A stretch of 64,000 nucleotides of DNA from contig NZ_WRXL01000005.1 in assembly GCF_010119195.1 (NCBI RefSeq), positions 124,001 to 188,000 of the forward strand, read 5' to 3'. Shown in pieces: positions 26,834 through 35,485 of this stretch. The notes below the pieces were generated by a model. That model saw only the letters and a program-made list of their open reading frames with translations. It ran no database searches and had not been told where the DNA came from. The stretch comes from Haloarcula salina (GTDB taxonomy: Archaea; Halobacteriota; Halobacteria; Halobacteriales; Haloarculaceae). How positions within the stretch are numbered: position 1 is the stretch's first letter; each line of letters opens with the position of its first letter. The position numbers and the translations under genes were made by a program.

Positions 26834-28617
26834 CCTGGCACGTCGACATCGAGCGGATCGCCGGTATCCTCGACGGCGCGGCGACGCTCGACCCGGGGTT
26901 GAACGCCGTCAGGGGGTCGAACTGGCAGGGCAAATCGAGCTTCATCGAATCGATCAAGGTCGCGCTCGGCACGTCGACCGAACTGACCGAGGGGGCCGAC
27001 AGCGGCCGAGTCCGCCTCGACACGCCGGACGGAACGTACGACGTGTCGCTCGCGCGCGAGGGCGGGACCGTCCACCGCAGCGGGACGCCGTACCTCACCG
27101 ACGAGTACGACACCATCCGCGCGGCCCTGTTCGCGTGCCTCGACGAGCGTAACGAGGTCCGCCGGGCCGTCCGCGAGGGCGAGAACCTCGAATCGGTGCT
27201 CATGCGACCGCTCGACTTCCAGAACATCGACGAGCAGATCGCGGCGCTCCGGGGCGAGCGCGAGCAGATCGAGACGGAGCTCTCGCAGGCCCGCGAAGCC
27301 AAGAAGCGCCTACCGACCGTCCAAGAGCGGGTCACACGGCTCGAAGACGAACTGATCGAACTGCGCGAGAAGCGCGAGGCGGTGGCGGCCAGCGACGAGG
27401 ACGAGGGCTCGGAGTCCGTCCAGCGTCAGCTGAGTCAGGCCCGGACCGAGCAGAGTCAGGCCCGGAACCGCGTCGAGCGCCTCGAGGGAAGCGTCGAGCG
27501 GACCGAGGAACGCCTCGCCGAGCGGCGGGCGGACCTCGATTCACTCGAAATCCCGGAGTACACCGACGTCGAGGCCCGCCTCGAAGACGCACGGGACGCG
27601 CTCGAACAGGTGGAGCGCGACGCCGAAGTGCTCCAGTCGGTGTACTCCGCGACGGAGATGGTCCTCTCCGAGAACCGACTCGACCTCATCACCGACGTGG
27701 AGCGCGACATCGAGGGGGACAGTCTGACGTGCTGGACCTGCGGCGGGGAGACGACGCGGTCGGACCTGGAGGCTCGGCTCGACGCCCTCGGCGACCGGCT
27801 CACTGAACTGCGGGCCCGCAAGGAGTCTCACCGCGACACCGTCGAGGAACTGGAGACCCAGCGCGAGGAGATCAGCCAGGCGCGCCGACGCGAGTCCGAC
27901 CTCGAAGACGAGATCGCGGACCTCGAGGAGACGCTGGCGGACCGCGAACAGAGCCTCGAAGCGGCCAGGAACCGCCTCGAAGAGGCGACGGAACGCGTCG
28001 AGGAACTCGCGGAACGCGTCGACGAGACGGTCGAGGAGCGCTCGGACGTCGAGAGCGAGATCAAGTACCGCGAGGCCGAACTGGAGGACGCCGCCGACGA
28101 ACTCTCACAGCTGGAGACGCGCGCGGGTCGCGTCGAGGAACTCGAGGCCGAACTCGGGTCGGTACGCGAGGAGCTGTCGGCGTTGCGCAACCGGAAGGAC
28201 CGCATCAAACACGAGGCGCGCGACGCCTTCGACGAGGCGATGCGGGAGATCCTCTCGCGGTTCGACACCGGGTTCGAGACCGCACGCCTCACCGCCGACT
28301 TCGAGGTCGTCGTGGCCCGCGACGGCCGCGAGGCCAGCCTCGACGCGCTCAGCGAGGGCGAACTCGAACTCATCGGCTTCGTGGCGGCGCTGGCCGGCCG
28401 CGAGTCCTTCGACGTCGCCGAGACGGTCCCGCTGTTGCTGGTCGACGGCCTGGGCGGCCTCGACGACGACAACCTCCACACGCTCATCGAGTACCTCCGC
28501 GGGCGGACGGAGTACCTCGTGTTCACCGCCTACCCGGAGTACACCGCCTTCGACGGCCGGGAGATCGATCCGACCGAGTGGGAGGTCGCCAACGAGTCCC
28601 CTGCCACGGCGGACTAA
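26830..28617 (+). CDS. Archaea-specific SMC/Rad50-related ATPase (RdfA partner)
   Basis: About 595 residues. The N-terminal ATP-binding half has the Walker A-like GSNWQGKSS (about residues 34-42). Long coiled coils (about 125-290 and 320-480) flank a CWTCGG motif near residue 300 that resembles a Rad50 zinc hook. The C-terminal half has the ABC signature LSEGE (about 504) and Walker B LLLVDGLGG (about 535). Proteins of this type sit beside rdfA in many haloarchaea. It likely forms a rod-shaped ATPase that acts on DNA or chromosome organisation linked to cell shape. The ATG overlaps the rdfA stop. Confidence 0.88.
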   Translation: MTWHVDIERIAGILDGAATLDPGLNAVRGSNWQGKSSFIESIKVALGTSTELTEGADSGRVRLDTPDGTYDVSLAREGGTVHRSGTPYLTDEYDTIRAALFACLDERNEVRRAVREGENLESVLMRPLDFQNIDEQIAALRGEREQIETELSQAREAKKRLPTVQERVTRLEDELIELREKREAVAASDEDEGSESVQRQLSQARTEQSQARNRVERLEGSVERTEERLAERRADLDSLEIPEYTDVEARLEDARDALEQVERDAEVLQSVYSATEMVLSENRLDLITDVERDIEGDSLTCWTCGGETTRSDLEARLDALGDRLTELRARKESHRDTVEELETQREEISQARRRESDLEDEIADLEETLADREQSLEAARNRLEEATERVEELAERVDETVEERSDVESEIKYREAELEDAADELSQLETRAGRVEELEAELGSVREELSALRNRKDRIKHEARDAFDEAMREILSRFDTGFETARLTADFEVVVARDGREASLDALSEGELELIGFVAALAGRESFDVAETVPLLLVDGLGGLDDDNLHTLIEYLRGRTEYLVFTAYPEYTAFDGREIDPTEWEVANESPATAD

Positions 28618-28719
28618 CTGTCGATGTGACATCTGCGTTTTCTGAGCGTATACGAAAACGTTAGTCGAAGGATTGCGCTATCCGACACGTATTTGTAAAC
28701 TACAGCCGACGGTTTTCAT

Positions 28720-29655
28720 ATGATTGTTAGCGCCGCCTTCGGCCAGCTGACGGACGTGCTCGACGGCATCGAATCGTCCGCCGTCGAGATCCAGCGCGTC
28801 GAAGTCCCCGAGCGAGAGATGGGCGACGAAGCGGAACTCACCGCGGAGATGACGGTCAGCGTGCCCGCCCTGCCAGGACTGTCGCTGGGCGAAGACGTCT
28901 CGATCGACGGGGATTCCCTCGACAGCGACGGGCGAATCGAGATCGACCTGTCGGTCACGGTCCCAGCCGACGCAGAGGTCGCCGCCGAGTACGGACTGGA
29001 CGAAGAGCCCGGAAGCGGGCGGTCACCACAGTCCTCGGTCCCGGCGTACAAGGACCCAGAAGCGCTCGCGGCCGTCTACGAGGAGTACGGCACGTTCCCG
29101 GAGATGACGGAGGCGCTCGACGTCGACGTGACCTCCGAGACCGTCCGCCGGTACATGGTCGAGTACGACATCCACGATCCGACGGACAACACGCCCCATC
29201 CCGGCGAATTCGAGTTCGCGTCGACCGGGTCGGACGACGACGCGACCGAGGCGGACGGGGCCGACACGACCGGGGAGACTGCCGCTGACAGCGTCGACGC
29301 TTCGCCGGACGGTGACGGGAGCGAGCAGGCCGAAAGCGCCCAGACGAGCGAACTCGGACGGCGCTCCGTCGCGGCACTGCTCACCGAATCCGACGGACAG
29401 GGACGCGACGATAACCTCGTCGCTGACGGTATCGGCATCTCGGAGAGCCTGACCGTCGCAGACCTCGCGACGGCCGTCAATCGGGCCGACTCCGTCCACG
29501 AAGTCACCCGACAGCTGGGGATGAGTCGCGGGAACACTCGTCGACTGTTACGCGAACTCGACCTCGTCACGTTCGTCACCCATCCGCTCGGCGCCTCGCA
29601 GATAGCCGTCTCAGAGGCGGAGATCAAGCGCCGCATCGACACCGCGAGTTCCTGA
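28720..29655 (+). CDS. Haloarchaeal protein with helix-turn-helix motifs
   Basis: A 311-residue acidic protein. The N-terminal part (about 1-90) is beta-rich and reads like an assembly or ligand domain (AELTAEMTVSVPALPG). A first HTH-like segment follows at about 110-150, VYEEYGTFPEMTEAL to TSETVRRYMVEYD. A second lies near the C-terminus, SVHEVTRQLGMSRGNTRRLL (about 265-284). Between them is a disordered Asp/Glu/Ala/Gly linker. It stands 102 bp after the SMC-like gene on the same strand, so it may be part of the RdfA module as a DNA-binding partner. I cannot name the family. Confidence 0.65.
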   Translation: MIVSAAFGQLTDVLDGIESSAVEIQRVEVPEREMGDEAELTAEMTVSVPALPGLSLGEDVSIDGDSLDSDGRIEIDLSVTVPADAEVAAEYGLDEEPGSGRSPQSSVPAYKDPEALAAVYEEYGTFPEMTEALDVDVTSETVRRYMVEYDIHDPTDNTPHPGEFEFASTGSDDDATEADGADTTGETAADSVDASPDGDGSEQAESAQTSELGRRSVAALLTESDGQGRDDNLVADGIGISESLTVADLATAVNRADSVHEVTRQLGMSRGNTRRLLRELDLVTFVTHPLGASQIAVSEAEIKRRIDTASS

Positions 29656-29758
29656 CGACCCAGCCGACCACTCGGCGCCGGCGTCTCGGTCTGGGATCCG
29701 ACCGGAGGGGATCCGCCGGTAGCTATGCGTTCAGATAATTTCCACTCACGCGGAAGAA

Positions 29759-29768
29759 CTATTAATTT
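29759..29768 (+). promoter_or_regulatory. TATA box for the zinc-ribbon protein gene
   Basis: CTATTAATTT lies about 26 nt upstream of the ATG at 29789, consistent with leaderless transcription. Confidence 0.65.
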
Positions 29769-29788
29769 GTGCGCAGATTAGGACACAA

Positions 29789-30616
29789 ATGGCGACGATT
29801 CGCGTTCGCGACTGGACGAAATCGCAGATAGAGAAGATCAGAGACGCCGAATCGCACTCCTCGCACGACTCGGTCATCAAGTCCCTGCTGAAAGACCGCA
29901 AACTGGCCCAGCACGTCGACGACCCCGTCCCCCGGCCGGACGATTCTGCCGCCGAAGCCGCGGCCGAGAAAGCGGCTACCGACAAGCGCTTCGAGGACCT
30001 GACCGTCCTGGCGGAACTACGACGACCGGACAACGGCGTCGTGTTCCTGTGGTGTCCAAACTGCGGCAACGAACTCGCCCACCTGACCGTCGACGCGGCC
30101 TTCACGCTCTCCGTCTTCGAAACCGAGTGCCAGCGTTGCCTCACTCACCTCGATAGCCACGCCGTGGTCGCCATCGAGATCGGCTACCCAATCGAACAGA
30201 AACTCACGGACGACCTCCTCCAGTCCGATCTCAAACGCTGCGTCCTCGACTACTGGGATCGGACCATCAAGCACGCCGACGACACCGACGAAGACCTCGA
30301 TCACCTTGTCTGGCAGTTCGACCAGTACCGCCGCGATTTCTCCTGGGAGTGGCCCGCCGACAGGCCCGTCGTCGGCCTCGATCCCGGTACCACCTACCAC
30401 GACACGCGGACGGGCGAGCACATGCGGGTCATCGAACCCGTCACCGACAACCGCAACGTCTTCGACGCCCGTCAGGTCCTGCGTTACCCTCGAGACGCCG
30501 ACCCCGAAGCGGCCGATCCCGAGATCCTCGATCCCGCGGACATCGTCCACCTGATCCGGGGCAGGCGATTAGTTCCGGCGGAGTCGGATTCGAGAGAAGT
30601 ACCGACCGCGGAGTGA
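29789..30616 (+). CDS. Zinc-ribbon protein with RHH-like N-terminus
   Basis: A 275-residue haloarchaeal protein. The first 40 residues, MATIRVRDWTKSQIEKIRD to HDSVIKSLLKDRKLA, resemble the beta-strand plus helices of ribbon-helix-helix DNA-binding proteins. A CPNCG...CQRC four-cysteine zinc ribbon follows at about 87-116. The C-terminal half is acidic without a recognised domain and includes PGTTYHDTRTGEHMRVIE. It has its own promoter. The make-up suggests a DNA-binding regulator or plasmid-style factor. Its target and function are unknown. Confidence 0.65.
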   Translation: MATIRVRDWTKSQIEKIRDAESHSSHDSVIKSLLKDRKLAQHVDDPVPRPDDSAAEAAAEKAATDKRFEDLTVLAELRRPDNGVVFLWCPNCGNELAHLTVDAAFTLSVFETECQRCLTHLDSHAVVAIEIGYPIEQKLTDDLLQSDLKRCVLDYWDRTIKHADDTDEDLDHLVWQFDQYRRDFSWEWPADRPVVGLDPGTTYHDTRTGEHMRVIEPVTDNRNVFDARQVLRYPRDADPEAADPEILDPADIVHLIRGRRLVPAESDSREVPTAE

Positions 30617-31095
30617 CCGTCACCGGACGCCGTGGACCGGCAGGAAATCGACGTGGCAAGTCCGGCAAGCGACGATCCCGTACTGGTCAGAGCAAGTCCG
30701 ACGTTCGCCACAGAGTTCACATTGCGATTCCCCGGCCCCATCGCTTCGCCGCGCGGGGCTTCCCTTCGATTCGCGTCTCCGCTTCAGCGATCCGATCATT
30801 CTCTGTTGGGTCTCCAGCGGTACCGGCTTAAATATCTTTGTTAGTAAAGAAAGATCAGGTAGGAATTGACAGACGGGATGGAATTAGTGCCTAACGTGGA
30901 TGTTAGTTGAGAAAATATAAGGAATATGCAGTATACACCAGACGCTTATGGCGTTTGTTGAAAACAGTTATCAGCGGGTAGTCCCGCGTTTCGCACCGTG
31001 AACACGTCGGTTCGATACAGGACTCGGACGGCTGCCGTCCGGCATTGGTCCCGCTGCCCGAACGCACACGCTCGGACACAACGGAGGGTCGTTCG
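30617..31095. other. Intergenic region upstream of the NadE-like gene
   Basis: About 480 bp without a convincing gene. The part 30825-30960 is AT-rich and contains TTAAATAT and AAATATAA (30913-30920). A tiny 17-codon ORF from an ATG at 30948 sits about 30 nt after the second element and could be a leader. No RNA or mobile signature was seen. Confidence 0.5.
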
Positions 31096-31944
31096 GTGAG
31101 CCACGCGAAACACCCGCGAACGCTCAAACTGCCCCGCGAGGAGAACGGACTCGCCACGTCGAAACCCGCGGTCAGGCGGGTCCAGGAGCTGCTGCCGGCG
31201 TTCCTCGAGGACACCGTCGTCGAGGCGGAGGCGAACGGCCTCGTCGTGGCGCTCGACGGCGGAGTCGAGACGACCGTCGCGGCCGCGATGGCCGTCGACG
31301 CCGTGGGGGCCGAGCGGGTCACCGGACTCGTCGTTCCGGTCCAGTTGAGCGAGGAAGCGCCCGCGCGGACCGCCGAGGCGGTCGCGTCGATGCTGGAGAT
31401 CGAGCACCACCGACTGCAGCTCCAGCCGGTGCTGGCCGCGTTCCAGAGCGTCGTCGGCGAGACCGGCCAGCCCACCGACGACCTCGTCGCGATTCGAAAC
31501 GCCAGCGAGCGGCTCCGAATGGCCTGTACGTACTACGTCGCCAACACCACGGGCAAGCTCGTCGTCGGGACGGTGAACCGGACCGAGCGGCTGCTGGGTT
31601 CCGTGGCCAAATACGGCGAGAACGGCGTGGACGTGGACCTGTTCGGCGACCTCTATCGGACCGAACTGCGGTCCGTGGCCGAGGACATGGAAGTCCCGTC
31701 GGACATCATGGACCGGTCGACGACCCGGTTCGACTACGCCGACCGGAGCGACGCCGAGGAACTCGGCATCGAGCCGACGACGCTCGACAGCCTCCTCCAC
31801 TTCGCGGCCGACAGGCAACTGTCGGCGGCGGAGACCGCGGATCGGGTCGGCGTCGACCCGAGCGTCGTCAGGCGGACCGTTCGCTGGTGCTCGCAGACTC
31901 GCCACAAGCGCCACACCCCGCCGAAACCGTCGATGGCGAACTGA
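31096..31944 (+). CDS. NAD synthase-like protein with altered ATP pyrophosphatase loop
   Basis: About 282 residues from the GTG at 31096 (an ATG at 31045 is an alternative). It resembles the NadE ammonia-dependent NAD synthase fold. The PP-loop position, normally SGGxDS, reads DGGVETT here. Later segments, RLRMACTYYVANTTGKLVVG and FGDLYRTELRSVAEDM, follow NadE (AN..G....GT, D..P....K..V). The C-terminal 40 residues contain an HTH-like ETADRVGVDPSVVRRTV. It may be inactive as a synthase or use another substrate. Family membership is likely, activity uncertain. Confidence 0.68.
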   Translation: MSHAKHPRTLKLPREENGLATSKPAVRRVQELLPAFLEDTVVEAEANGLVVALDGGVETTVAAAMAVDAVGAERVTGLVVPVQLSEEAPARTAEAVASMLEIEHHRLQLQPVLAAFQSVVGETGQPTDDLVAIRNASERLRMACTYYVANTTGKLVVGTVNRTERLLGSVAKYGENGVDVDLFGDLYRTELRSVAEDMEVPSDIMDRSTTRFDYADRSDAEELGIEPTTLDSLLHFAADRQLSAAETADRVGVDPSVVRRTVRWCSQTRHKRHTPPKPSMAN

Positions 31945-32053
31945 GCGGACGGTCGAGTCAGACCGGCGACACGCCCCGCGAACCCGTCTGCGACGATCTG
32001 TGTGGGTCTGCGGACACCACAATTATCACGCTCTCTCGCGGACGTTCAGGTCC

Positions 32054-32248
32054 ATGCAGGCCGACCCGCAGGAGATCGTCAGGACCGGCGACCGACTGCT
32101 CGCGGCGTACCCGGAGCTGTTCACCGAGCAGTACGCCGCGAACGAACGGGTCGTCGAGCGCCTCGTCGGCATGGAGTCGTTTCGCTCGCGGTCGCGTCTC
32201 ACCGGCTACATCACTCGCGAGAAACGGGCGCAGGACGCCACCGGGTGA
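32054..32248 (+). CDS. Divergent eS17-like ribosomal protein paralogue
   Basis: A 64-residue protein resembling archaeal ribosomal protein eS17. The order of blocks is conserved: a TGxxLLAAYPELFTEQYAANE segment (canonical is Y..x..F.xDFxxNK), the VERLVGMESFRSRSRLTGYITREKR end (canonical N-ESK-VRNRIAGYVTRK). But the N-terminus and many residues differ from the usual MAIKP start. Canonical haloarchaeal eS17 genes usually sit elsewhere. This may be a second, stress- or condition-specific copy or a domesticated non-ribosomal paralogue. A TATA-like ACAATTATC lies about 25 nt upstream of the ATG. Confidence 0.6.
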   Translation: MQADPQEIVRTGDRLLAAYPELFTEQYAANERVVERLVGMESFRSRSRLTGYITREKRAQDATG

Positions 32249-32261
32249 CGCCCACCCCCCT

Positions 32262-32295
32262 GACACACGCGCCACAGCCGCAGCACACACGTGTG
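32262..32295. promoter_or_regulatory. Candidate GACACAC-type operator upstream of the MtaD-like gene
   Basis: GACACACGC at 32262-32270 matches the half-site found upstream of the xdh operon and of the PLP-enzyme gene, and the palindrome CACACGTGTG occupies 32286-32295. They lie about 45-80 bp upstream of the TATA element CTTTATGT at 32340-32347. Confidence 0.45.
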
Positions 32296-32371
32296 GCGCT
32301 GGCGACCGTCGCGGCGGCGGGCCCTGTCGCGAGGACGTTCTTTATGTACCGCGGCCCGTGTTGCACGACGT

Positions 32372-33706
32372 ATGTTGCTCACTGGGACCGTCGTCGCGGA
32401 CTCCTCGACCGTCTACCCGGACGGGGCGGTCGTCGTCTCCGGCGACCGCATCGAAACGGTCGGTCCGCGGCCGGAGATCGAACCGCAGTACCCCGATCAC
32501 GACCGGCAGTCTTACGACGTGCTGCTGCCGGGCCTGGTCGGCGGCCACGTCCACTCCGTCCAGAGCCTCGGACGGGGCATCGCCGACGACACCGAACTGC
32601 TGGACTGGCTGTTCGACTACATACTCCCGATGGAGGCCTCGCTGTCGGCCGAGGAGATGGAAGTCGCGGCGAAACTGGGCTACCTGGAGATGCTGGAGAG
32701 CGGGACCACGACGTGCATCGACCACCTCTCGGTCGCTCACGCCGACCGCGCCTTCGAGGCGGCGGGCGAGATCGGCATCCGCGGCGTGCTCGGGAAGGTG
32801 CTGATGGACCAGCGCTCGCCAGACGGCCTGCTCGAGGACACGCAGGCCGCGCTGGACGAGTCCGAACGGCTCATCACGAAGTACCACGGCTCCTTCGACG
32901 ACCGCATCCGCTACGCCGTCACGCCCCGCTTCGCCGTCTCCTGTACCGAGGAGTGCCTCCGCGGCGCGCGCGAACTCGCCGACGCCTACGACGGCGTGCG
33001 CATCCACACGCACGCCAGCGAGAACCAGAGCGAGATCGAGACGGTCGAAGACGACACGGGGATGCGCAACATCCACTGGCTCGACGAGGTGGGACTCACC
33101 GGCGAGGACGTGGTGCTCGCCCACTGCGTCTGGACCGACGAGAGCGAGCGCGAGGTGCTGGCCGAGACGGGCACGCACGTCACGCACTGCCCGTCCTCGA
33201 ACATGAAGCTCGCGAGCGGCGTCGCGCCGGTCTGGGACTACCGCGACCGCGGCATCAACGTCGCGCTCGGCAACGACGGCCCGCCGTGTAACAACACGCT
33301 CGACGCCTTCACCGAGATGCGACAGGCCAGCCTCCTCCAGAAGGTCGACCGGCTCGACCCGACGGTGACGCCGGCGAGCGAGATCTTCGAGATGGCGACC
33401 ATCAACGGCGCGAAAGCAGCCGGCTTCGAGAAGCTCGGGGCCCTCCGGGAGGGCTGGCGCGCCGACATCGTCGGCCTCGACACGGACCTCACGCGCGCCA
33501 CGCCGCTGCACGACGTGCTCTCGCATCTCGTGTTCGCCGCCCACGGCGACGACGTGCGCTTCACGATGGTCGACGGGACCGTCCTGCAGGAACACGGCGA
33601 GGTGACCGCAGTCGACGCCGACGCGGTCCGCGAGCGGGCGTCCGAGCTGGGACTGAACATGGACCTCGAAGACGCTCGGGAGTCCGCCCAGGAACAGAAG
33701 CCCTGA
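32372..33706 (+). CDS. MtaD-like amidohydrolase (nucleobase/nucleoside deaminase)
   Basis: About 444 residues of the TRZ/ATZ amidohydrolase family, which includes 5'-methylthioadenosine/SAH deaminase and guanine deaminase. Metal ligands are visible in GGHVHSVQSLGRG (HxH, about 65-67), HTHASEN (about 213), AHCVW (about 252) and NDGPPCNN (Asp, about 303). The helix EMLESGTTTCIDH is a family hallmark. The gene has a leaderless-type promoter and a candidate CACAC operator. It probably deaminates a purine base or nucleoside that enters the purine pathway of this island. Exact substrate unknown. Confidence 0.85.
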   Translation: MLLTGTVVADSSTVYPDGAVVVSGDRIETVGPRPEIEPQYPDHDRQSYDVLLPGLVGGHVHSVQSLGRGIADDTELLDWLFDYILPMEASLSAEEMEVAAKLGYLEMLESGTTTCIDHLSVAHADRAFEAAGEIGIRGVLGKVLMDQRSPDGLLEDTQAALDESERLITKYHGSFDDRIRYAVTPRFAVSCTEECLRGARELADAYDGVRIHTHASENQSEIETVEDDTGMRNIHWLDEVGLTGEDVVLAHCVWTDESEREVLAETGTHVTHCPSSNMKLASGVAPVWDYRDRGINVALGNDGPPCNNTLDAFTEMRQASLLQKVDRLDPTVTPASEIFEMATINGAKAAGFEKLGALREGWRADIVGLDTDLTRATPLHDVLSHLVFAAHGDDVRFTMVDGTVLQEHGEVTAVDADAVRERASELGLNMDLEDARESAQEQKP

Positions 33707-33744
33707 GCGGCGGCCGCGGATACAGTCGCTGCCGCTCGCCGGCC

Positions 33745-34656
33745 TCACCCGAGTCGCGTTCGGAACCGCGAGGCGAGCCAGTCGCTCAGGACGACCAGCC
33801 CGAAGACGGCGGCGATGGCCGTCAACAGTTTCTGGTACTGCAGGCGCTGGATGGTGACGACGAGGTAGTAGCCGATGCCGCCGGCCCCGACGAAGCCGAG
33901 GATCGTCGCCGAGCGGATGGTGCACTCCCAGCGGTACAGCGTGTAGGAAGCGACGGTCGCGGTCACCTGCGGGACCATCCCGTGACAGACCGCCTGGAGC
34001 CGCGTCGCGCCGCCGGCCGCCACCGCCTCGGTCGTCATCGGGTTCGTGTCTTCGAGGAAGTCGGCGTACAGCTTCCCGAGGACCCCGGCGTTGTGGACCG
34101 CCAGCGCGAGGACGCCGGCGAAGGGGCCGAGCCCGATGGCGGTGACGAACAGGAAGCCCCAGACGATGCCCGGCACGGAGCGGAGGAAGCTGAGGACGGT
34201 CCGGCTGACGCGGTAGACGCCCTTCCCCGCGGCGATCCGCGCCGGGGACGCGTTCGCGTACAGCGGGCCGCGGTGGGTGACCGTCGCGGCGCTGGTCACC
34301 GCGAGCGGGACGGCCAGCGCGACGGCCAGTACGGTCCCGACGACGCTGATGGCCAGCGTCTCGACGACGGCCCACAGCAGACCGTCGCGCACGGTTCGAC
34401 CCAGCAGGTAGTCGCGGCTGGTATCCGGCGGCAGGCCCTCGGCGACGAACGCCAGCATCTGCTCGCGCGCGCCGGGCGAGGCGAGCGCCATCGGGTCGAC
34501 CTCCGCGATCCACGCGGCGACCAGAAGGACGAGACAGCCGGCGAGCAGCGTCGTGAGGCGACGCTTCGAGGCCAGCGGCTCCGTCTCGTACTCGTCCCCG
34601 GCCACCGACGGACCGAGACCGGCCTCGGCCGACGACCCGGTGCGCTCCTCAGGCAT
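33745..34656 (-). CDS. phnE: Phosphonate-type ABC transporter permease
   Basis: A 303-residue PhnE-family inner-membrane permease with about six helices. The EAA-like loop appears near ALVPEGMVPQ-type [16 protein letters not shown] (about 215). It completes a PhnD-PhnC-PhnE importer, with its start overlapping the end of the ATPase gene by 8 bp. The family imports phosphonate, phosphite or phosphate. No C-P lyase or phosphonatase lies in the window. The natural ligand in this island is therefore open. Confidence 0.85.
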   Translation of the reverse strand: MPEERTGSSAEAGLGPSVAGDEYETEPLASKRRLTTLLAGCLVLLVAAWIAEVDPMALASPGAREQMLAFVAEGLPPDTSRDYLLGRTVRDGLLWAVVETLAISVVGTVLAVALAVPLAVTSAATVTHRGPLYANASPARIAAGKGVYRVSRTVLSFLRSVPGIVWGFLFVTAIGLGPFAGVLALAVHNAGVLGKLYADFLEDTNPMTTEAVAAGGATRLQAVCHGMVPQVTATVASYTLYRWECTIRSATILGFVGAGGIGYYLVVTIQRLQYQKLLTAIAAVFGLVVLSDWLASRFRTRLG

Positions 34657-35479
34657 ACCAGCGGACCTGCGTTCGGGACTCCTCCCCGTCCTCGGTCGGT
34701 TTCGCCGCCCCGTGCTGCCGTCTGCCAGCCGCCGACCGACGGCCGTCCGGTGTCGACGCTCCGGCCGCGAACAGGTCGTCGAGCATCCCGTCCGTTACCT
34801 CGGCGGCGGGCTCGTCGAAGCGAACGCGACCGTCCGCCAGGCCCACTATGCGCTCGAAACGCTCCAGGGCCAGACCCACCTCGTGGAGGACGGTGACGAG
34901 CAGTTCACCGTCGAGGACGCCGTCGAGCACGTCGACGACGTTGGCGCGGGAACTGGGGTCTAAGTTCGCCGTCGGCTCGTCGGCCAAGACCACTGGCGCG
35001 TCCCGGACGAGCGCCCGGGCGAAGGCGACGCGCTGGCGCTCGCCGGCGCTCAGGGTCGCGGCGCGGGCGTCTGCCTTCCCCGCGAGTCCGACGGCGTCGA
35101 GCAGTTCGAGTCCCGGTTCGGGGTCGCGCGGAACGAGGGGTTCGAGAAAGCCACGGAGCCACGAGCAGTCGCCGACGCGGCCGCTGAGGACGTTCGCGAG
35201 CGCGGTCCGGCGGTCGACGAGCGTCTCGCCCTGGTAGGCGAGCGTCACGTCCGCGCCGGAGACCGGAGCGCCGCCGAGCGTGATCGCCCCCTCGTCGGGC
35301 GTGAGCGCGCCGCTCGCCAGCCGGAGGAGCGTCGTCTTGCCCGCGCCGGAGGGGCCGACGACGGCGACGCGCTCGCCGGGGGCGAACCGCATGGACACGT
35401 CCGACAGCGCCGCCTCGCCGTCGAATCGCTTGGATACGCCGTCGAAGACCAGCTCCCGACCGGCCGTCGACTCAGCCAT
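34649..35479 (-). CDS. phnC: Phosphonate-type ABC transporter ATPase
   Basis: A 276-residue ABC ATPase. Walker A is GPSGAGKTT (about 43-51), the signature is [15 protein letters not shown] (about 147) and Walker B is [12 protein letters not shown] (about 170). Its order between PhnD and PhnE and the [16 protein letters not shown]-terminus identify PhnC. It powers the import carried out with the adjacent permease. It starts 6 bp after the PhnD stop, which shows a tight operon. Confidence 0.9.
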   Translation of the reverse strand: MAESTAGRELVFDGVSKRFDGEAALSDVSMRFAPGERVAVVGPSGAGKTTLLRLASGALTPDEGAITLGGAPVSGADVTLAYQGETLVDRRTALANVLSGRVGDCSWLRGFLEPLVPRDPEPGLELLDAVGLAGKADARAATLSAGERQRVAFARALVRDAPVVLADEPTANLDPSSRANVVDVLDGVLDGELLVTVLHEVGLALERFERIVGLADGRVRFDEPAAEVTDGMLDDLFAAGASTPDGRRSAAGRRQHGAAKPTEDGEESRTQVRWYA

Positions 35480-35485
35480 CCACGC

